From NCBI GenBank assembly GCA_031277915.1, contig JAITLL010000055.1, positions 1 to 64,000 on the forward strand: a DNA stretch of 64,000 nt. The letters are read 5' to 3'. Below the pieces are notes generated by a model. It saw nothing but the letters and a program-made list of their open reading frames with translations. It ran no database searches and had not been told where the DNA came from. This document shows, in pieces, positions 63,229 to 64,000 of the stretch (position 1 is its first letter; each line of letters opens with the position of its first letter). Origin of the DNA: Acinetobacter sp. (GTDB lineage: Bacteria; Pseudomonadota; Gammaproteobacteria; Pseudomonadales; Moraxellaceae). Both the position numbers and the translations under genes were made by a program.

Positions 63229-64000
63229 TTATTTTGCAGTAAATGTTGAACTGAATGATCTAGCCTCACGACGTGCATCTGGATCGGACGGCATTGGGTA
63301 AGGTGCAGCAGAGCGAATAGCTGCCTCAACACTAGCTTTGACATCTGGGTTGCTAGAGCTAACAATAACTGATAATACAGCTCCACTATCACTGAGTGTG
63401 ACGCGGGCAGTTGCTTTTTGACCCGATGTTCCAGATGGAATATCCCAAGCATTTTTAATTTTCTGCTCAAAATCACGCTTCGCTGAAGATGCAATTTTTT
63501 TGGCTTCACCTTTTTTCTGAGCGGCTTCTTCCTGTGCTTTTTTAGCAGATGCAGCTTTTGCTTCGGCCTCAGCTTCAGCCGCTTTTTGCTGTTTCGCTTT
63601 TGCGTCAGCATCAGCCTTATGCTTAGCATCCTCAGCGGCTTTCTGCTTTTGAGCCTTTGCATCGGCTTCAGCTTTGCGCTTGGCATCTTCGGCAGCTTTT
63701 TGGTGTTTAGCTTTTGCGTCAGCATCAGCTTTACGCTTGGCATCCTCAGCCACTTTTTGCTTTTGAGCCTTTGCATCGGCTTCAGCTTTACGCTTGGCAT
63801 CTTCAGCTGCTTTTTGGTGTTTAGCTTTTGCATCCGCCTCAGTTTTACGCTTAGCATCCTCAGCCGCTTTCTGCTTTTGGGCTTTTGCATCAGCCTCAGC
63901 TTTACGCTTAGCATCCTCAGCTACTTTCTGCTGTTTAACTTTCGCATCTTCAGCCGCTTTGCGTTTAGCATCTTCGGTTGCTTTACGAGCTTCATGTTTA
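63229..64000 (-). CDS. tolA: Tol-Pal system protein TolA, C-terminal part, cut by the window edge
   Basis: The visible 256 residues are the C-terminal portion; the transmembrane N-terminus lies beyond the right edge. A long Ala/Lys/Glu helical domain made of 19-residue units (AEDAKRKAEADAKAQKQKA type) is followed by a Lys/Glu linker and the globular C-terminal domain III (DFEQKIKNAWDIPSGTSGQK and then ARREARSFSSTFTAK). TolA spans the periplasm and transmits proton-motive force from TolQR to TolB-Pal. Its stop is 41 bases before the longest tolB frame. Confidence 0.93.
   Translation of the reverse strand, partial: KHEARKATEDAKRKAAEDAKVKQQKVAEDAKRKAEADAKAQKQKAAEDAKRKTEADAKAKHQKAAEDAKRKAEADAKAQKQKVAEDAKRKADADAKAKHQKAAEDAKRKAEADAKAQKQKAAEDAKHKADADAKAKQQKAAEAEAEAKAASAKKAQEEAAQKKGEAKKIASSAKRDFEQKIKNAWDIPSGTSGQKATARVTLSDSGAVLSVIVSSSNPDVKASVEAAIRSAAPYPMPSDPDARREARSFSSTFTAK
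63579..63935 (-). repeat. Tandem 57-bp repeats inside tolA
   Basis: Six 19-codon units of the type AEDAKRKAEADAKAQKQKA follow each other. Their last parts alternate between AQKQK and AKHQK (or AKQQK), so units of 114 bp (38 residues) form a higher-order repeat. This is the coiled-coil domain II of TolA. Confidence 0.9.

Noticed and set aside
63204-63914. 236-codon frame on the minus strand within tolA
   Set aside because: It is the shifted frame of the tolA repeats, made of Lys/Leu/Arg repeats; the real frame ends in the TolA C-terminal domain.
1-64000. tRNA, rRNA, IS elements and integrons
   Set aside because: No T-loop-like GTTCRANNC cloverleaf, transposase or inverted-repeat-bounded element was found while reading both strands.

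Overview
The window is chromosomal DNA of an Acinetobacter, most likely of the A. baumannii/calcoaceticus complex. The base composition is AT-rich and the core proteins (904-residue GyrA, LolF-type permease, EtfBA, RadA, PurMN, Tol-Pal) are of Acinetobacter type. The order lptM-lysA-dapF with xerC close by, the NaxD lipid A cluster and a pair of GlyGly-CTERM CSLREA proteins also fit this genus. No tRNA, rRNA, insertion sequence or CRISPR array was found. Most of the window is ordinary core genome; the accessory-looking DNA is the first 1.9 kb.

Layout. 1-1950: very AT-rich, foreign-looking DNA. A coiled-coil ORF on the minus strand runs off the left edge in a 9-bp (Tyr-Lys-Asp) tandem repeat and seems to have a frameshift in a poly-A tract at its start. 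A hairpin-dense segment follows that resembles the antisense-RNA immunity regions of P4/P1-type elements. 1953-5298: TetR regulator, OsmE-like lipoprotein, nitroreductase, glycerate kinase. 5676-11613: YdeP-type molybdoenzyme with its sulfurtransferase FdhD, a DUF1232 protein, pdxB and epmA. 11672-14156: Tim44-like protein and radA. 14646-20974: cycA, lptM-lysA-dapF, a hydrolase, a LysE exporter and xerC. 21440-28232: etfBA, AraC regulator, secreted metallo-hydrolase, gyrA. 28286-32095: four-gene envelope operon (NaxD-type deacetylase, GT2, GtrA, ArnT/FlmK-type transferase) predicted to put galactosamine on lipid A, with a PmrA-box-like site upstream. 32353-37196: a TolC/HlyD/two-permease exporter without its own ATPase. 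37574-43652: serC, a 49-residue membrane protein, an unknown protein, YaiI, a DMT transporter and lolF-lolD. 43736-52888: comEC, an LpxL/M-like acyltransferase, S49 peptidase, hydrolase, purM-purN, PerM-type permease and hda. 53196-57485: two tandem surface/secreted CSLREA proteins ending in GlyGly-CTERM signals. 57571-58895: sigma factor, single-span putative anti-sigma factor and DUF3106 protein, translationally coupled. 59034-64000: RNA methyltransferase, fbp, a small acidic protein and pal-tolB-tolA, with tolA cut by the right edge.

A theme of the window is the cell envelope: lipid A modification, lipoprotein release, Tol-Pal, LptM, acyl transfer to lipid A, an exporter and sortase-like surface processing. 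Start codons were often moved downstream of the longest reading frame where a ribosome binding site, family length or gene overlap gave a better start; these cases are stated.
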